Notes: a model not told the origin generated them from the letters alone. Positions 41,686-52,831 are shown, counted from the stretch's first letter. The stretch: DNA of 64,000 nucleotides from Vogesella margarita (GCF_028548475.1 NZ_JAQQLE010000010.1:96889-160888), one strand, 5' to 3'. Numbers and translations: made by a program.

Positions 41686-41703
41686 GTTTACGTCAACGTG
41701 CAC
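41686..41703. promoter_or_regulatory. LiuR-type operator, valine operon promoter
   Basis: GTTTACGTCAACGTGCAC, three mismatches from the perfect box, 62 bases before mmsA. The remaining unassigned sequence of 41140-41765 shows nothing else. Confidence 0.78.
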
Positions 41704-41765
41704 TAATTATCTAACACCACGGCTACCAGCCGCACGCGCCACGCCGCCCGCAAAGGAGAAACACC

Positions 41766-43265
41766 ATGTCGCACCTGCCCACCGTCAAGCTGCTGATCAA
41801 CGGCGAATTCGTCGAATCGACCACCAGCGAATGGCGTGACGTGATCAACCCGGCCACCCAGCAAGTGCTGGCGCGCGTGCCGATGGCCACCGCCGCCGAG
41901 GTGGCCGCCGCCGTCGCCGCCGGCAAGGCCGCGTTCAAGAGCTGGAAAAAAACCCCGATCGGCACCCGCGCTCGCATCTTCCTCAAGCTGCAGCAGCTGA
42001 TCCGCGAACACATGAAGGAACTGGCCGCCATCCTCACCGCCGAGCAGGGCAAGACCCTGGCCGATGCCGAAGGCGACGTGTTCCGCGGCCTGGAGGTAGT
42101 CGAGCATGCGGCCAACATCGGCAGCCTGCAGCTGGGCGACTACGCCGAGAACGTCGCCGGCGGCGTCGACACCTATAGCGTGCTGCAGCCACTGGGCGTC
42201 TGCGCCGGCATCACCCCGTTCAACTTCCCGGCGATGATCCCGCTGTGGATGTTCCCGATGGCCATCGCCACCGGCAACACCTTCGTGCTGAAGCCGTCGG
42301 AGCAGGACCCGATGGTCACCATGCGTCTGGTCGAGCTGGCGCTGGAGGCCGGCGTGCCGCCGGGCGTGCTCAACGTGGTGCACGGCGGCGCGGAAGTGGT
42401 CAACGCCATCTGCGACCACCCTGACATCAAGGCGATCTCCTTCGTCGGCTCCAGCAAGGTGGGCACCCACGTCTACAACCGCGCCAGCCTGAACGGCAAG
42501 CGCGTGCAGTGCATGATGGGCGCCAAGAACCACGCCATCGTGCTGCCGGACGCCAACAAGGAACAGGCGCTGAACCAGCTCACCGGCGCCGCCTTCGGTG
42601 CCGCCGGCCAGCGCTGCATGGCGCTGACGGTGGCGGTGCTGGTCGGCGACGCGCAAGCGTGGATCCCCGATCTGGTGGCCAAGGCCAAGACGCTGCAGGT
42701 CGGCCCCGGCCATACCAACCCCGACATCGGCCCGCTGATTTCCTGCGCCGCGAAGGATCGCGTCGCCACGCGGATCGCCAAGGGCGTCGAGCAAGGCGCC
42801 ACGCTGGAACTGGACGGCCGCAGCGTCAGCGTCGCCGGCTTCGAGCACGGCAACTTCGTCGGCCCCACCATCTTCAGCGGCGTGAAGCCCGGCATGGCGA
42901 TCTACGACCAGGAAATCTTCGGCCCGGTGCTGTGCCTGATGGCCGCCGACAGCCTCGACGAGGCGATAGACATCATCAACGCCAACCCCAACGGTAACGG
43001 CACCGCCATCTTCACCCAGAGCGGCGCCGCGGCGCGTCACTTCCAGGAAGAGATCGACGTCGGCCAGGTCGGCATCAACGTGCCGATCCCGGTACCGGTG
43101 CCGCTGTTCTCGTTCACCGGCTCGCGCGCGTCCAAGCTTGGCGACCTCGGCCCTTACGGCAAACAGGTGGTGTTGTTCTATACCCAGACCAAGACCGTCA
43201 CCAGCCGCTGGTTCGACGACGACGCCAGCAGCGGCAAGGTGCATACCACCATCGCGCTGAAGTAA
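41766..43265 (+). CDS. mmsA: Methylmalonate-semialdehyde dehydrogenase (CoA-acylating)
   Basis: A 499-residue aldehyde dehydrogenase that converts methylmalonate semialdehyde to propionyl-CoA, the last step of valine degradation. Catalytic Cys284 in [35 protein letters not shown] is the MmsA-specific block; the tail [20 protein letters not shown] is typical. It heads the operon mmsA-acd-ech-hibch-mmsB. AAGGAG lies nine bases before the ATG at 41766. A LiuR box is upstream. Confidence 0.96.
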   Translation: MSHLPTVKLLINGEFVESTTSEWRDVINPATQQVLARVPMATAAEVAAAVAAGKAAFKSWKKTPIGTRARIFLKLQQLIREHMKELAAILTAEQGKTLADAEGDVFRGLEVVEHAANIGSLQLGDYAENVAGGVDTYSVLQPLGVCAGITPFNFPAMIPLWMFPMAIATGNTFVLKPSEQDPMVTMRLVELALEAGVPPGVLNVVHGGAEVVNAICDHPDIKAISFVGSSKVGTHVYNRASLNGKRVQCMMGAKNHAIVLPDANKEQALNQLTGAAFGAAGQRCMALTVAVLVGDAQAWIPDLVAKAKTLQVGPGHTNPDIGPLISCAAKDRVATRIAKGVEQGATLELDGRSVSVAGFEHGNFVGPTIFSGVKPGMAIYDQEIFGPVLCLMAADSLDEAIDIINANPNGNGTAIFTQSGAAARHFQEEIDVGQVGINVPIPVPVPLFSFTGSRASKLGDLGPYGKQVVLFYTQTKTVTSRWFDDDASSGKVHTTIALK

Positions 43266-43378
43266 GGACAACGTTGGCCGCAGCCACCCCGTGCCCGCTG
43301 CACGGTGTGGCCAGCGATCATCCCGGCCGGACTGCGCCACAAGCGCGGCGGCCGGCGAAGCAGAACAAGGAACAAGAC

Positions 43379-44539
43379 ATGGACTTCGCACTCAGCGACG
43401 AACAGATCGCCTTTCGTGACAGTGCTCGCGCCTTCGCCGACAACGAGCTGGCGCCGCACGCCGCGCACTGGGACGAAGCGGAAATCTTCCCGGTGGACGC
43501 CATCCGCCGCGCCGGCGAGATCGGCTTCTGCGGCCTGTACACACCGGAACAGTACGGCGGGCTGGGCCTGACGCGCCAGGACGCCGCCATCGTGTTCGAG
43601 GCGCTGGCCGGCGGCTGCACCTCCACCACCGCCTACCTCACCATCCACAATATGGTCAGCTGGATGATAGGCAGCTTCGCCCGACCGGAGGTGGCGGCGC
43701 AGTGGGTGCCGCAGCTGGCCAGCGGCGAGCTGCTGGGCAGCTACTGCCTGACCGAACCGGGCGCCGGCTCCGACGCGGCCAACCTGCGCACCCGCGCCGA
43801 GCGCGACGGCGACGGCTACATCCTCAACGGCAGCAAGGCCTTCATCTCCGGCGCCGGCAGCACCGACGTGCTGGTGGTGATGGCGCGCACCGGCGGGCCG
43901 GGACCGAAAGGCATCTCCGCCTTCGTGGTGCCGGCCGACCTGCCCGGCATCGTCTACGGCAAGAAGGAAAAGAAGATGGGCTGGAACAGCCAGCCCACGC
44001 GCGCCATCACCTTCGACAACGTGGTGGTGCCCGCGGCCAACCTGCTGGGCGAGGAAGGCCAGGGCTTCGCCTTCGCGATGAAGGGGCTGGACGGCGGCCG
44101 CATCAACATCGCCACCTGCTCGGTCGGCACCGCGCAGGCCGCGCTGGACGCCGCCACCCGCTACGTGCAGGAGCGGCAGCAGTTCGGCCAGCCGCTGGCC
44201 GAGTTCCAGAGCGTGCAGTTCCGCCTCGCCGACATGGTCACCGAGCTGGTCGCCGCGCGGCAGATGGTCAGGTTGGCCGCATGGAAGCTGGACAACGGCA
44301 GCGCCGACGCCAGCGCCTACTGCGCGATGGCGAAACGCTTCGCCACCGACACCGGCTTCAAGGTCGCCAACGAGGCGCTGCAGCTGTTCGGCGGCTACGG
44401 TTACATCAAGGAATACCCGCTGGAACGCTACGTGCGCGACAACCGCGTGCACCAGATACTGGAAGGCACCAACGAAATCATGCGCGTGATCATCGCCCGC
44501 CGCCTGCTGCAGGACGGCGCGCTGGACACGCTGCGCTGA
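43379..44539 (+). CDS. Acyl-CoA dehydrogenase, probably isobutyryl-CoA dehydrogenase
   Basis: A 386-residue acyl-CoA dehydrogenase. SYCLTEPGAGSDAANL, FGGYGYIKEYPLERYVRDNR and the catalytic glutamate in HQILEGTNEIMR are present. The insertion WNSQPTRAITFDNVVVPAAN and the operon position between mmsA and enoyl-CoA hydratase point to the isobutyryl-CoA dehydrogenase of the valine pathway. The ATG at 43379 gives the usual MDFALSDEQ start. The 113-base gap after mmsA holds a motif core (43273-43281). Confidence 0.92.
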   Translation: MDFALSDEQIAFRDSARAFADNELAPHAAHWDEAEIFPVDAIRRAGEIGFCGLYTPEQYGGLGLTRQDAAIVFEALAGGCTSTTAYLTIHNMVSWMIGSFARPEVAAQWVPQLASGELLGSYCLTEPGAGSDAANLRTRAERDGDGYILNGSKAFISGAGSTDVLVVMARTGGPGPKGISAFVVPADLPGIVYGKKEKKMGWNSQPTRAITFDNVVVPAANLLGEEGQGFAFAMKGLDGGRINIATCSVGTAQAALDAATRYVQERQQFGQPLAEFQSVQFRLADMVTELVAARQMVRLAAWKLDNGSADASAYCAMAKRFATDTGFKVANEALQLFGGYGYIKEYPLERYVRDNRVHQILEGTNEIMRVIIARRLLQDGALDTLR

Positions 44540-44552
44540 TCGAAATACGGAT

Positions 44553-44641
44553 CAGCCACGGAAGCGCACGGACGGCACGGAAGAAAACAACGGCCCCGGC
44601 GCCGCCCCTCTTCTCGTGTTTCTCGCGGGCTTCGTGGCAAA
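44553..44641. repeat. Palindromic intergenic element (GCCACG-ended), copy A
   Basis: Fills most of the gap between two operon genes. The left end GCCACGGAAG and right end CTTCGTGGC are inverted repeats; CACGG/CACGA triplets repeat inside. A similar element occupies the next gap. Confidence 0.6.
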
Positions 44642-44659
44642 AACAAAGGAATCTTTAAC

Positions 44660-45439
44660 ATGCACTACGCCAACCTGAACGTCGAAAAAATCGGCCACAC
44701 CGCCCTCGTCACCATTGCCAACCCGCCGGCCAACACCTGGACCTACGACAGCTTGCAGGCGCTGAAGCGGCTGGTGGCCGACCTCAACGCCGACCGCGAC
44801 ATCTACGCGCTGGTGATTACCGGCGAAGGCGAGAAGTTCTTCTCCGCCGGCGCCGACCTCAAGCTGTTCACCGACGGTGACAAGGGCGTTGCCGCCAGCA
44901 TGACCATCCTGTTCGGCGAAGCGTTCGAGACATTGTCGGCGTTCCGCGGCGTGAGCATCGCCGCCATCAACGGCTACGCGATGGGCGGCGGGCTGGAGTG
45001 CGCGCTGGCCTGCGACCTCCGCATCGCCGAGGAACAGGTGCAGATGGCGCTGCCGGAGGCCGCCGTCGGCCTGCTGCCCTGCGCCGGCGGCACGCAGAAC
45101 CTGCCGCACCTGGTCGGTGAAGGCTGGGCCAAACGCATGATCCTGTGCGGCGAGCGCGTCGATGCCGCCACCGCGCTGCGTATCGGCTTGGTGGAAGAAG
45201 TGGTATCGAAAGGCGCCGCGCGCGACGCGGCGCTGGCGCTGGCGGAAAAGGTTGGCCGCCAGTCGCCCTGCTCCGTCACCGCCTGCAAGACGCTGGTACA
45301 GGCCGCGCGACACGCCCCGCCTGCGGCCAACCTGATCCACGAGCGCGAACTGTTCATCAAGCTGTTCGACACCGAAGACCAGCGCGAAGGAGTGCAGGCC
45401 TTCCTGCAGAAGCGCACGCCGCAGTGGCAAAACCGCTAA
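44660..45439 (+). CDS. Enoyl-CoA hydratase/isomerase family, probable methacrylyl-CoA hydratase
   Basis: A 259-residue crotonase-fold hydratase. The oxyanion-hole strands are FFSAGADLKLF and INGYAMGGGLECALACDLRI; the catalytic glutamates are expected near ALPEAAVGLLPCAGGTQ. Placed after the isobutyryl-CoA dehydrogenase and before the hydroxyisobutyryl-CoA hydrolase, it most likely hydrates methacrylyl-CoA. The start ATG at 44660 follows AAAGGA. A motif copy (45248-45259) encodes KVGR in EKVGRQSPC. Confidence 0.9.
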   Translation: MHYANLNVEKIGHTALVTIANPPANTWTYDSLQALKRLVADLNADRDIYALVITGEGEKFFSAGADLKLFTDGDKGVAASMTILFGEAFETLSAFRGVSIAAINGYAMGGGLECALACDLRIAEEQVQMALPEAAVGLLPCAGGTQNLPHLVGEGWAKRMILCGERVDAATALRIGLVEEVVSKGAARDAALALAEKVGRQSPCSVTACKTLVQAARHAPPAANLIHERELFIKLFDTEDQREGVQAFLQKRTPQWQNR

Positions 45440-45448
45440 ACCCTGTTA

Positions 45449-45545
45449 GCCACGGAACCCACGGGAAACAAGGCAATAATGCGGATAGCGATCCGGAGCA
45501 GCACGCCTCCCTGACACGCCTGCCTGTGTTTTTCCGTGGAGGCGA
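45449..45545. repeat. Palindromic intergenic element (GCCACG-ended), copy B
   Basis: Left end GCCACGGAAC, right end TCCGTGGAGGC; a hairpin-forming spacer like 44553-44641 but with a different middle. Confidence 0.5.
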
Positions 45546-45563
45546 AAACCAAGAAGGAAGACC

Positions 45564-46691
45564 ATGAACGACGTCGTACTGTTTGACGAAATCCCCACCG
45601 CCAGCGGCCACCGCCTCGGTGTGGCGACGCTGAACGCAGAAAAGGCGCTCAACGCGCTCAACGGCGACATGATCCGCCTGCTCGACGCGCGGCTGTCGAT
45701 CTGGGCACAGGATGAAGGCATCGCTGCCGTGCTGCTGCGCGGCGCCGGCGACAAGGCCTTCTGCGCCGGCGGCGACGTGCGCGCGCTGCGCGACGCGCTG
45801 GTGGGCGACCCCGAGCAGCAGTGGCCCAATCCGCAGGCCGAGGCGTTCTTCACCGCCGAGTACACGCTGGACTACCGCATCCACACCTACGCCAAACCGA
45901 TCCTGCTGTGGGGCAGCGGCATCGTGATGGGTGGCGGCCTCGGCCTGATGGCCGGCGCCAGCCACCGCGTCGCCACCGCCAGCACCCGTATTGCGATGCC
46001 GGAGATCAGCATCGGCCTGTATCCCGATGTCGCCGGCAGCTGGTTCCTGCAACGGATGCCGGCCAAGGCCGGCCTGTTCCTCGGTCTGACCGGCGCGCCG
46101 CTGAACGCGCGCGACGCGCTGCTGTGCAATCTCGCCGACCACATCCTGCCGCAGGACGGCTGGCCGCAACTCTTGGCCACCCTGACCGCCAGCGGCTGGC
46201 ACGCCGACCCTGCGGCCAACCATGGCCAGCTCACCGCGCTGCTGGGCGAGCTGGAGGCCGGCAACGGCGACGCGCTCGCCGACAGCAACGTCATGCGTTG
46301 CTTGCCGCTAATCCACCAGCTGATGAACAAGGGCTCGCTGGCGGCGGTGGACCAGGCGCTGCGCCACACCGCCTTCGAGGATGCGTGGCTGGCCGCGGCC
46401 GCCAGGAGCTACGCCGCCGGCAGCCCGAGCAGCGCCGCCGTCACCTGGGAGATCTTCCACCGCGCCAAGCACCTGTCGCTGGCCGAGGCGCTGCGCATGG
46501 AGCTGGTGCTGTCGCTGAATTTCTGCGCCGCGCCGGACTTCCGCGAAGGCGTGCGCGCGCTGCTGATCGACAAGGACCGCAATCCGCAGTGGTCGCACCC
46601 GACGCTGGCTGCGGTCGATCAAGCCTGGGTGGCACAGCACTTCCGCTCGCCGTGGCGCGAGCAGGATCACCCGCTAGCCGCACTGCACTGA
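45564..46691 (+). CDS. 3-hydroxyisobutyryl-CoA hydrolase
   Basis: A 375-residue crotonase-superfamily thioesterase (HIBCH type) that releases 3-hydroxyisobutyrate from its CoA ester. GDKAFCAGGDVRALRDAL and GIVMGGGLGLMAGASHRVAT form the oxyanion hole; MPEISIGLYPDVAGSWFLQR carries the catalytic Glu/Asp pair typical of HIBCH; length (~375) is that of the hydrolase, longer than hydratases. It sits between the hydratase and mmsB in the valine operon. Confidence 0.92.
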   Translation: MNDVVLFDEIPTASGHRLGVATLNAEKALNALNGDMIRLLDARLSIWAQDEGIAAVLLRGAGDKAFCAGGDVRALRDALVGDPEQQWPNPQAEAFFTAEYTLDYRIHTYAKPILLWGSGIVMGGGLGLMAGASHRVATASTRIAMPEISIGLYPDVAGSWFLQRMPAKAGLFLGLTGAPLNARDALLCNLADHILPQDGWPQLLATLTASGWHADPAANHGQLTALLGELEAGNGDALADSNVMRCLPLIHQLMNKGSLAAVDQALRHTAFEDAWLAAAARSYAAGSPSSAAVTWEIFHRAKHLSLAEALRMELVLSLNFCAAPDFREGVRALLIDKDRNPQWSHPTLAAVDQAWVAQHFRSPWREQDHPLAALH

Positions 46692-46713
46692 CACACGAGA
46701 ACAGGAGCAACAC

Positions 46714-47598
46714 ATGCAACACATCGCCTTTATCGGCCTGGGCAATATGGGCGGCCCGATGGCCATCAATCTGGTGCGCGCCGGCTTCAGCGTCAGCGGG
46801 GTCGACCTCTCCGCCGAGGCACTGCAGCACTTCAGCGACAACGGCGGCAAGGCTGCCGCCAGCGTCGCCGAGGCCATCCAGGACGCCGACGCGGTGATCT
46901 CGATGCTGCCGGCCGGGCGTCATGTCGAGGGGCTCTACCTCGGTGACAACGGCCTGATCGCGCACCTGCCCGCCGGCACGCTGGTACTCGACTGCAGCAC
47001 CATCGCCGCCCACACCGCGCGCAGCGTCGGCAGCGTCGCCAGCGACGCCGGCCTGCGCTTCCTCGACGCACCGGTATCCGGCGGCACTGCGGGCGCCGCC
47101 GCCGGCACCCTCACCTTCATGGTCGGCGGCGATGCGGCCAACGTTGAGGCGGCGCGACCGCTGCTGGCGGCGATGGGCAAGAACATCTTCCACGCCGGCG
47201 ACATCGGTGCCGGCCAGACCGCCAAGGTGTGCAACAACATGCTGCTCGGCATCCTGATGGCCGGCACCGCCGAAGCGCTGGCGCTGGGCGTGAAAAACGG
47301 CCTCGATCCGGCGGTGCTGTCCGAGATCATGAGCAAAAGCTCGGGCCGCAACTGGGCGCTGGAGCTGTACAACCCGTGGCCGGGCGTGATGGAGAACAGT
47401 CCGGCCAGCCGCGGCTACAGCGGCGGCTTCATGTCGGAGCTGATGCTGAAGGATCTTGGCCTCGCCGAGGAAACCGCACTGCAAAGCCACGCCGCCAACC
47501 CGCTGGGCGCGCTGGCGCGCAACCTGTACGAAAGCCACGTCGCCGAGGGCAACGGCAAGCTGGACTTCTCCAGCATCGTGAACCAATTCCGCCACTGA
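46714..47598 (+). CDS. mmsB: 3-hydroxyisobutyrate dehydrogenase
   Basis: A 294-residue NAD-dependent beta-hydroxyacid dehydrogenase. Rossmann block IAFIGLGNMGGPMAINLVRA; substrate motif DAPVSGGTAGAAAGTLTFMV; catalytic lysine in GAGQTAKVCNNML. It makes methylmalonate semialdehyde, the MmsA substrate, closing the valine pathway within one operon. RBS CAGGAG precedes the ATG at 46714. A hairpin follows (47609-47633). Confidence 0.95.
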   Translation: MQHIAFIGLGNMGGPMAINLVRAGFSVSGVDLSAEALQHFSDNGGKAAASVAEAIQDADAVISMLPAGRHVEGLYLGDNGLIAHLPAGTLVLDCSTIAAHTARSVGSVASDAGLRFLDAPVSGGTAGAAAGTLTFMVGGDAANVEAARPLLAAMGKNIFHAGDIGAGQTAKVCNNMLLGILMAGTAEALALGVKNGLDPAVLSEIMSKSSGRNWALELYNPWPGVMENSPASRGYSGGFMSELMLKDLGLAEETALQSHAANPLGALARNLYESHVAEGNGKLDFSSIVNQFRH

Positions 47599-47608
47599 TG
47601 GCGCCGCA

Positions 47609-47633
47609 CGGGGTGTTGCCATGCAGCACCCCG
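47609..47633 (+). terminator. Hairpin after the valine operon
   Basis: CGGGGTGTTGC / GCAGCACCCCG stem with no clear T-run; possible terminator. Confidence 0.5.
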
Positions 47634-47846
47634 CACCATCCCGACCGCATACCGGCAATTTATTGTCAATGATTCGCTGCACAACGGCGGCAATCGGAGT
47701 ACACTAGCGAATCGCGTGCCACCAATCACCGCGACCTTTTCTTCAGACCCGCACTCTCCCGCCGGGTCCTCCATTGAAAACACTATTTTTGTCCGCCCGG
47801 ATTGGTATTGTCTTTGCAATGGGCAGACATCCTGATTGCACAATAA
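47634..47846 (+). promoter_or_regulatory. Promoter and long leader of rhlE
   Basis: Contains GTACACT (47699-47705), a possible -10 element, which would leave a ~135-base untranslated leader before the helicase. Long leaders are common for cold-inducible helicases. No terminator-like hairpin is seen in it. Confidence 0.4.
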
Positions 47847-49547
<1,701 letters not shown>

Positions 49548-49567
49548 GCACCAGGGTTGGCCGCAAA

Positions 49568-49597
49568 CAAAAAACCACCGCATTGCGGTGGTTTTTT
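49568..49597. terminator. Bidirectional terminator after rhlE
   Basis: AAAAAACCACCGCA-TT-GCGGTGGTTTTTT. A motif core GTTGGCCGC (49556-49564) precedes it. Confidence 0.92.
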
Positions 49598-49619
49598 CGT
49601 TTCGAGACTGCCGGCTGGC

Positions 49620-50225
49620 TCAGCGTGACCACGCCGCCAGATGCAACGCCAGCCGCCGCAACATCGCCGCCGTGGCGCCCCAGATGAAGTAGTCGCCATA
49701 GCTGATCGCATAGTAGTGGCCGCTAAAGCCGTCGCGCTGTACCGCATGGCGCTGGTAGGCGGCGACATCCATCAGATGCGCCAGTGGCACAAAGAACACC
49801 TCGTCGACCTCGTCCGGCGCCGGCACCGGCTGGAACGGCTGCGCCAGCAGCCCCAGCACCGGCGTCACCTCGTAACCGGTAACGGTGACATAGCGCGGCA
49901 TCACCCCCGCCAGTTGCACCAGTGCCGGCGGCAGGCCGACCTCCTCCTCTGCCTCGCGCAAGGCGGCGCTGGCCGCGTCCGCGTCCTGCGGTTCCAGCTT
50001 GCCACCGGGCAAGCTGATCTGGCCGCCATGACTGCGCAGGTGCGCGGTGCGCCGCGTCAGCAGCACGCTGGGCTCATCCTGCTGCCAGACAATGGCCAGC
50101 AGCACCGCCGCCTGGCTGCGCACCTGCGGCCGCGGCAGCAAGCCTTCGTCGTCCACTCCCGCCGGCATCTGCGCCAGTGCGGCGGCAAACCAGGCGTGGG
50201 CACGCTCGAATTCGGCAGGCCACAT
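49620..50225 (-). CDS. nudL: NUDIX CoA pyrophosphatase (NudL-like)
   Basis: A 201-residue NUDIX hydrolase of the CoA-pyrophosphatase group. LTRRTAHLRSHGGQISLPGG is the UPF0035/CoA-binding signature, directly followed by the NUDIX box (GKLEPQDADAASAALREAEE then EVGL). It cleaves CoA to 4'-phosphopantetheine and 3',5'-ADP. Its ATG overlaps the stop codon of the TRIC channel gene (TGATG), so the two are coupled. Confidence 0.92.
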   Translation of the reverse strand: MWPAEFERAHAWFAAALAQMPAGVDDEGLLPRPQVRSQAAVLLAIVWQQDEPSVLLTRRTAHLRSHGGQISLPGGKLEPQDADAASAALREAEEEVGLPPALVQLAGVMPRYVTVTGYEVTPVLGLLAQPFQPVPAPDEVDEVFFVPLAHLMDVAAYQRHAVQRDGFSGHYYAISYGDYFIWGATAAMLRRLALHLAAWSR

Positions 50226-50875
50226 CAGTTGTCACGTCCTTTCCGTTGCGCCGCCAGCTTGGGCAGCGACAGCTCGCCCCAGTGCGCCAGCAAGCGCAAG
50301 GCTACCCCGGCAACGAATACCAGCTGCAACGCCAGCAGATGATCCCAGCCGAAACGGCTGAGCACGAACAACAGTGCCGCCACCACAATAGACACCGTGC
50401 CGTAGAAATCCTTGTGCAGGATAAATGGCACGTCGTTAACCATCATGTCGCGCACAATGCCGCCCCCGACCGCGGTGACAAAACCCAGCAGGATCACGCC
50501 GAAGGCATTGAGATGGAACTCCACCCCCAGCTTGGCGCCGGCCAGGCTGAATGCCACCAGGCCGATGGAGTCGGCAATGATGAACAGCGTAGTCAACACC
50601 TCATTCTCGCGCTTGTGCAGGCGCACCAGCCACGCCAGCAGCACGGTCAGCGCGATCACCACCAGGTTGGTGTTATCAAGGAACACCATCGGCATGCGGC
50701 CAACCAGTATGTCGCGGATGATGCCGCCTCCGATTGCGGTCAACAGCGTGACGATGGCCACGCCCAGCAGGTCGAGGTGCTTGCGCACCCCCAGCAGATA
50801 GCCGGAGACCGCAAACGCCACCGTGCCGATGATCGAATAGCCGTCCAGATCCAGCAGTAAATCCATCCAGTTCAT
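50225..50875 (-). CDS. Trimeric intracellular cation channel (TRIC/UPF0126) protein
   Basis: A 216-residue inner-membrane protein with seven hydrophobic segments arranged as two repeats; each carries the glycine-rich signature TAIGGGIIRDILVGRMPMVF and TAVGGGIVRDMMVNDVPFIL. Prokaryotic TRIC homologues form trimeric monovalent cation channels (YicG/UPF0126 family). The physiological ion and role here are unknown. First gene of a two-gene unit with nudL. Confidence 0.93.
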   Translation of the reverse strand: MNWMDLLLDLDGYSIIGTVAFAVSGYLLGVRKHLDLLGVAIVTLLTAIGGGIIRDILVGRMPMVFLDNTNLVVIALTVLLAWLVRLHKRENEVLTTLFIIADSIGLVAFSLAGAKLGVEFHLNAFGVILLGFVTAVGGGIVRDMMVNDVPFILHKDFYGTVSIVVAALLFVLSRFGWDHLLALQLVFVAGVALRLLAHWGELSLPKLAAQRKGRDN

Positions 50876-50892
50876 TATTTCTCTTCAGCAAA

Positions 50893-50919
50893 GAAAAACG
50901 CCAGGTAAACCTGGCGTTT
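50893..50919 (-). terminator. Terminator of rho
   Basis: Minus strand AACGCCAGG-TTTA-CCTGGCGTT then TTTC. Confidence 0.85.
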
Positions 50920-50939
50920 GGAAAGTCATGCCTGGCGTC

Positions 50940-52196
50940 TCAGCGACGCATGGAATCAAAGAAAGCCAGGTTGGTCTTGGTGGCCTTGATCTTGCCCAGC
51001 AAGAATTCCATCGCCTCCAGGTCATCCATCGGGTACAGCAGCTTGCGCAGCACCCAGATGCGCTGCAACTGGTCCTGCTGGATCAGCAGCTCTTCGCGGC
51101 GGGTGCCGGAGCGGTTGATGTTGATCGCAGGGAAGGTGCGCTTCTCGGCCATACGGCGGTCGAGATGCAGCTCCATGTTACCGGTTCCCTTGAATTCCTC
51201 GAAGATCACGTCGTCCATGCGCGAACCGGTATCGACCAGCGCGGTGGCGATGATGGTCAGCGAGCCACCCTCCTCGATATTGCGGGCTGCACCGAAGAAA
51301 CGCTTCGGACGCTGCAGCGCATTGGCGTCGACACCACCGGTCAGCACCTTGCCTGAGGACGGGATCACGGTGTTGTAGGCGCGCGCCAGACGGGTAATGG
51401 AGTCCAGCAGGATCACCACGTCCTTCTTGTGCTCGACCAGACGCTTCGCCTTCTCGATCACCATTTCGGCAACCTGCACGTGACGGGTGGCCGGTTCGTC
51501 GAAGGTCGACGATACCACTTCGCCCTTCACCGAACGCTGCATCTCGGTCACTTCTTCCGGACGCTCGTCGATCAGCAGCACGATCATTTCCACTTCCGGA
51601 TGGTTGGCGGTGATGGCGTGCGCGATGTGGGTCAGCATCACCGTCTTGCCCGACTTGGGTGGTGCCACCAACAAGGCACGCTGCCCTTTGCCGATCGGCG
51701 CGATCAGGTCGATGATACGGCTGGTGATGTTCTCTTCGGCCTTGATGTCACGTTCCAGCACCAGGCGCTCGGTCGGGAACAGCGGCGTCAGGTTTTCGAA
51801 CAGGATCTTGTGCTTGGCCGCTTCCGGCGGACCACCGTTGACCTTGTCGACCTTGACCAGTGCAAAGTAACGCTCGCCCTCTTTCGGGGTGCGGATCTCG
51901 CCTTCGATGGTGTCGCCGGTATGCAGGTTGAAACGGCGGATCTGCGACGGGCTGACGTAGATGTCGTCAGGGCCGGCCAGATAGGACGCTTCCGGGCTGC
52001 GCAGAAAACCGAACCCGTCGGGCAGCACTTCCAGGGTGCCTTCGCCGAAAATGCTTTCGCCTTTTTTGGCCTGATGCTTCAGGATGGCAAAGATGAGATC
52101 CTGCTTGCGCAGGCGGTTGGCACCGTCGATCTCGTTGGCGATGGCCATTTCTACGAGTTCGCTGACGTGCTGATGCTTGAGATCGGATAAATGCAT
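50940..52196 (-). CDS. rho: Transcription termination factor Rho
   Basis: A 418-residue hexameric RNA-dependent ATPase that ends transcription. N-terminal Rho RNA-binding domain (about residues 1-125; [20 protein letters not shown]), P-loop [11 protein letters not shown], and the Q-loop/R-loop region with [20 protein letters not shown]. Full length. It lies 158 bases downstream of trxA on the same strand, as in E. coli, with a hairpin in the leader that could take part in autogenous control. Confidence 0.97.
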   Translation of the reverse strand: MHLSDLKHQHVSELVEMAIANEIDGANRLRKQDLIFAILKHQAKKGESIFGEGTLEVLPDGFGFLRSPEASYLAGPDDIYVSPSQIRRFNLHTGDTIEGEIRTPKEGERYFALVKVDKVNGGPPEAAKHKILFENLTPLFPTERLVLERDIKAEENITSRIIDLIAPIGKGQRALLVAPPKSGKTVMLTHIAHAITANHPEVEMIVLLIDERPEEVTEMQRSVKGEVVSSTFDEPATRHVQVAEMVIEKAKRLVEHKKDVVILLDSITRLARAYNTVIPSSGKVLTGGVDANALQRPKRFFGAARNIEEGGSLTIIATALVDTGSRMDDVIFEEFKGTGNMELHLDRRMAEKRTFPAININRSGTRREELLIQQDQLQRIWVLRKLLYPMDDLEAMEFLLGKIKATKTNLAFFDSMRR

Positions 52197-52354
52197 GGTA
52201 TGTGTGGCGTCGACCGGTAACGGGACAAAAAAACGGGATGTGCTGCTAATGGATACGGGGGAAACCGGATGAGAATCGAGCGACCGTGTCAGGTCGCTCG
52301 ACTTTTGAAGATCTGGCTTGAAGATAGCCGATCAGTACAGACGTGTCAAATCAA
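52197..52354 (-). promoter_or_regulatory. rho leader with hairpin
   Basis: Contains a perfect stem CGAGCGACC-TGACAC-GGTCGCTCG (minus strand, 52278-52301). It has no T-run in the trxA-to-rho direction, so it may be a pause or processing site rather than a terminator. Confidence 0.45.
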
Positions 52355-52684
52355 TCAGGCCAGGTTATTGTTCAGGAATTCAACCAGTTGCGTTTTGGAC
52401 AAAGCGCCAACCTTGGTTGCGGCCACTTCGCCGCCCTTGAACAGCATCAGCGTCGGGATACCACGGATGCCGAACTTCGGCGGGGTGGCTTCGTTCTGGT
52501 CGATGTTCAGCTTGGCAACGGTCAGACGGCCCTGATATTCCTTGGCAACATCATCCAGGATCGGTGCAATCATCTTGCAGGGACCGCACCACTCGGCCCA
52601 GTAATCCACCAGCACCGGCTGCTCGGACTTAAGTACTTCTTGTTCGAAAGAATCATCAGTCACATGCAGGATCAGGTCGCTCAT
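52355..52684 (-). CDS. trxA: Thioredoxin 1
   Basis: A 109-residue thioredoxin. Active site WCGPC (Cys33, Cys36) in [14 protein letters not shown]; cis-proline in RGIPTLMLF. It reduces disulfides in cytoplasmic enzymes. The ATG at 52684 follows GAGGAAG; the much longer open frame upstream overlaps fabI on the other strand and is not real. It diverges from fabI and precedes rho. Confidence 0.97.
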   Translation of the reverse strand: MSDLILHVTDDSFEQEVLKSEQPVLVDYWAEWCGPCKMIAPILDDVAKEYQGRLTVAKLNIDQNEATPPKFGIRGIPTLMLFKGGEVAATKVGALSKTQLVEFLNNNLA

Positions 52685-52831
52685 CGTCTTCCTCTCGAAG
52701 TCTGTCAATTTCAGGTTTGATGGGCGATGGTAGCAATACCCGGCACCGGCAGCAAGCCTTGACAGGAGCGGTTTCAACACAGGCTGCACGACAAGCGCAG
52801 AGAGAACAAACACTGTCGGACAATAGGCGGT

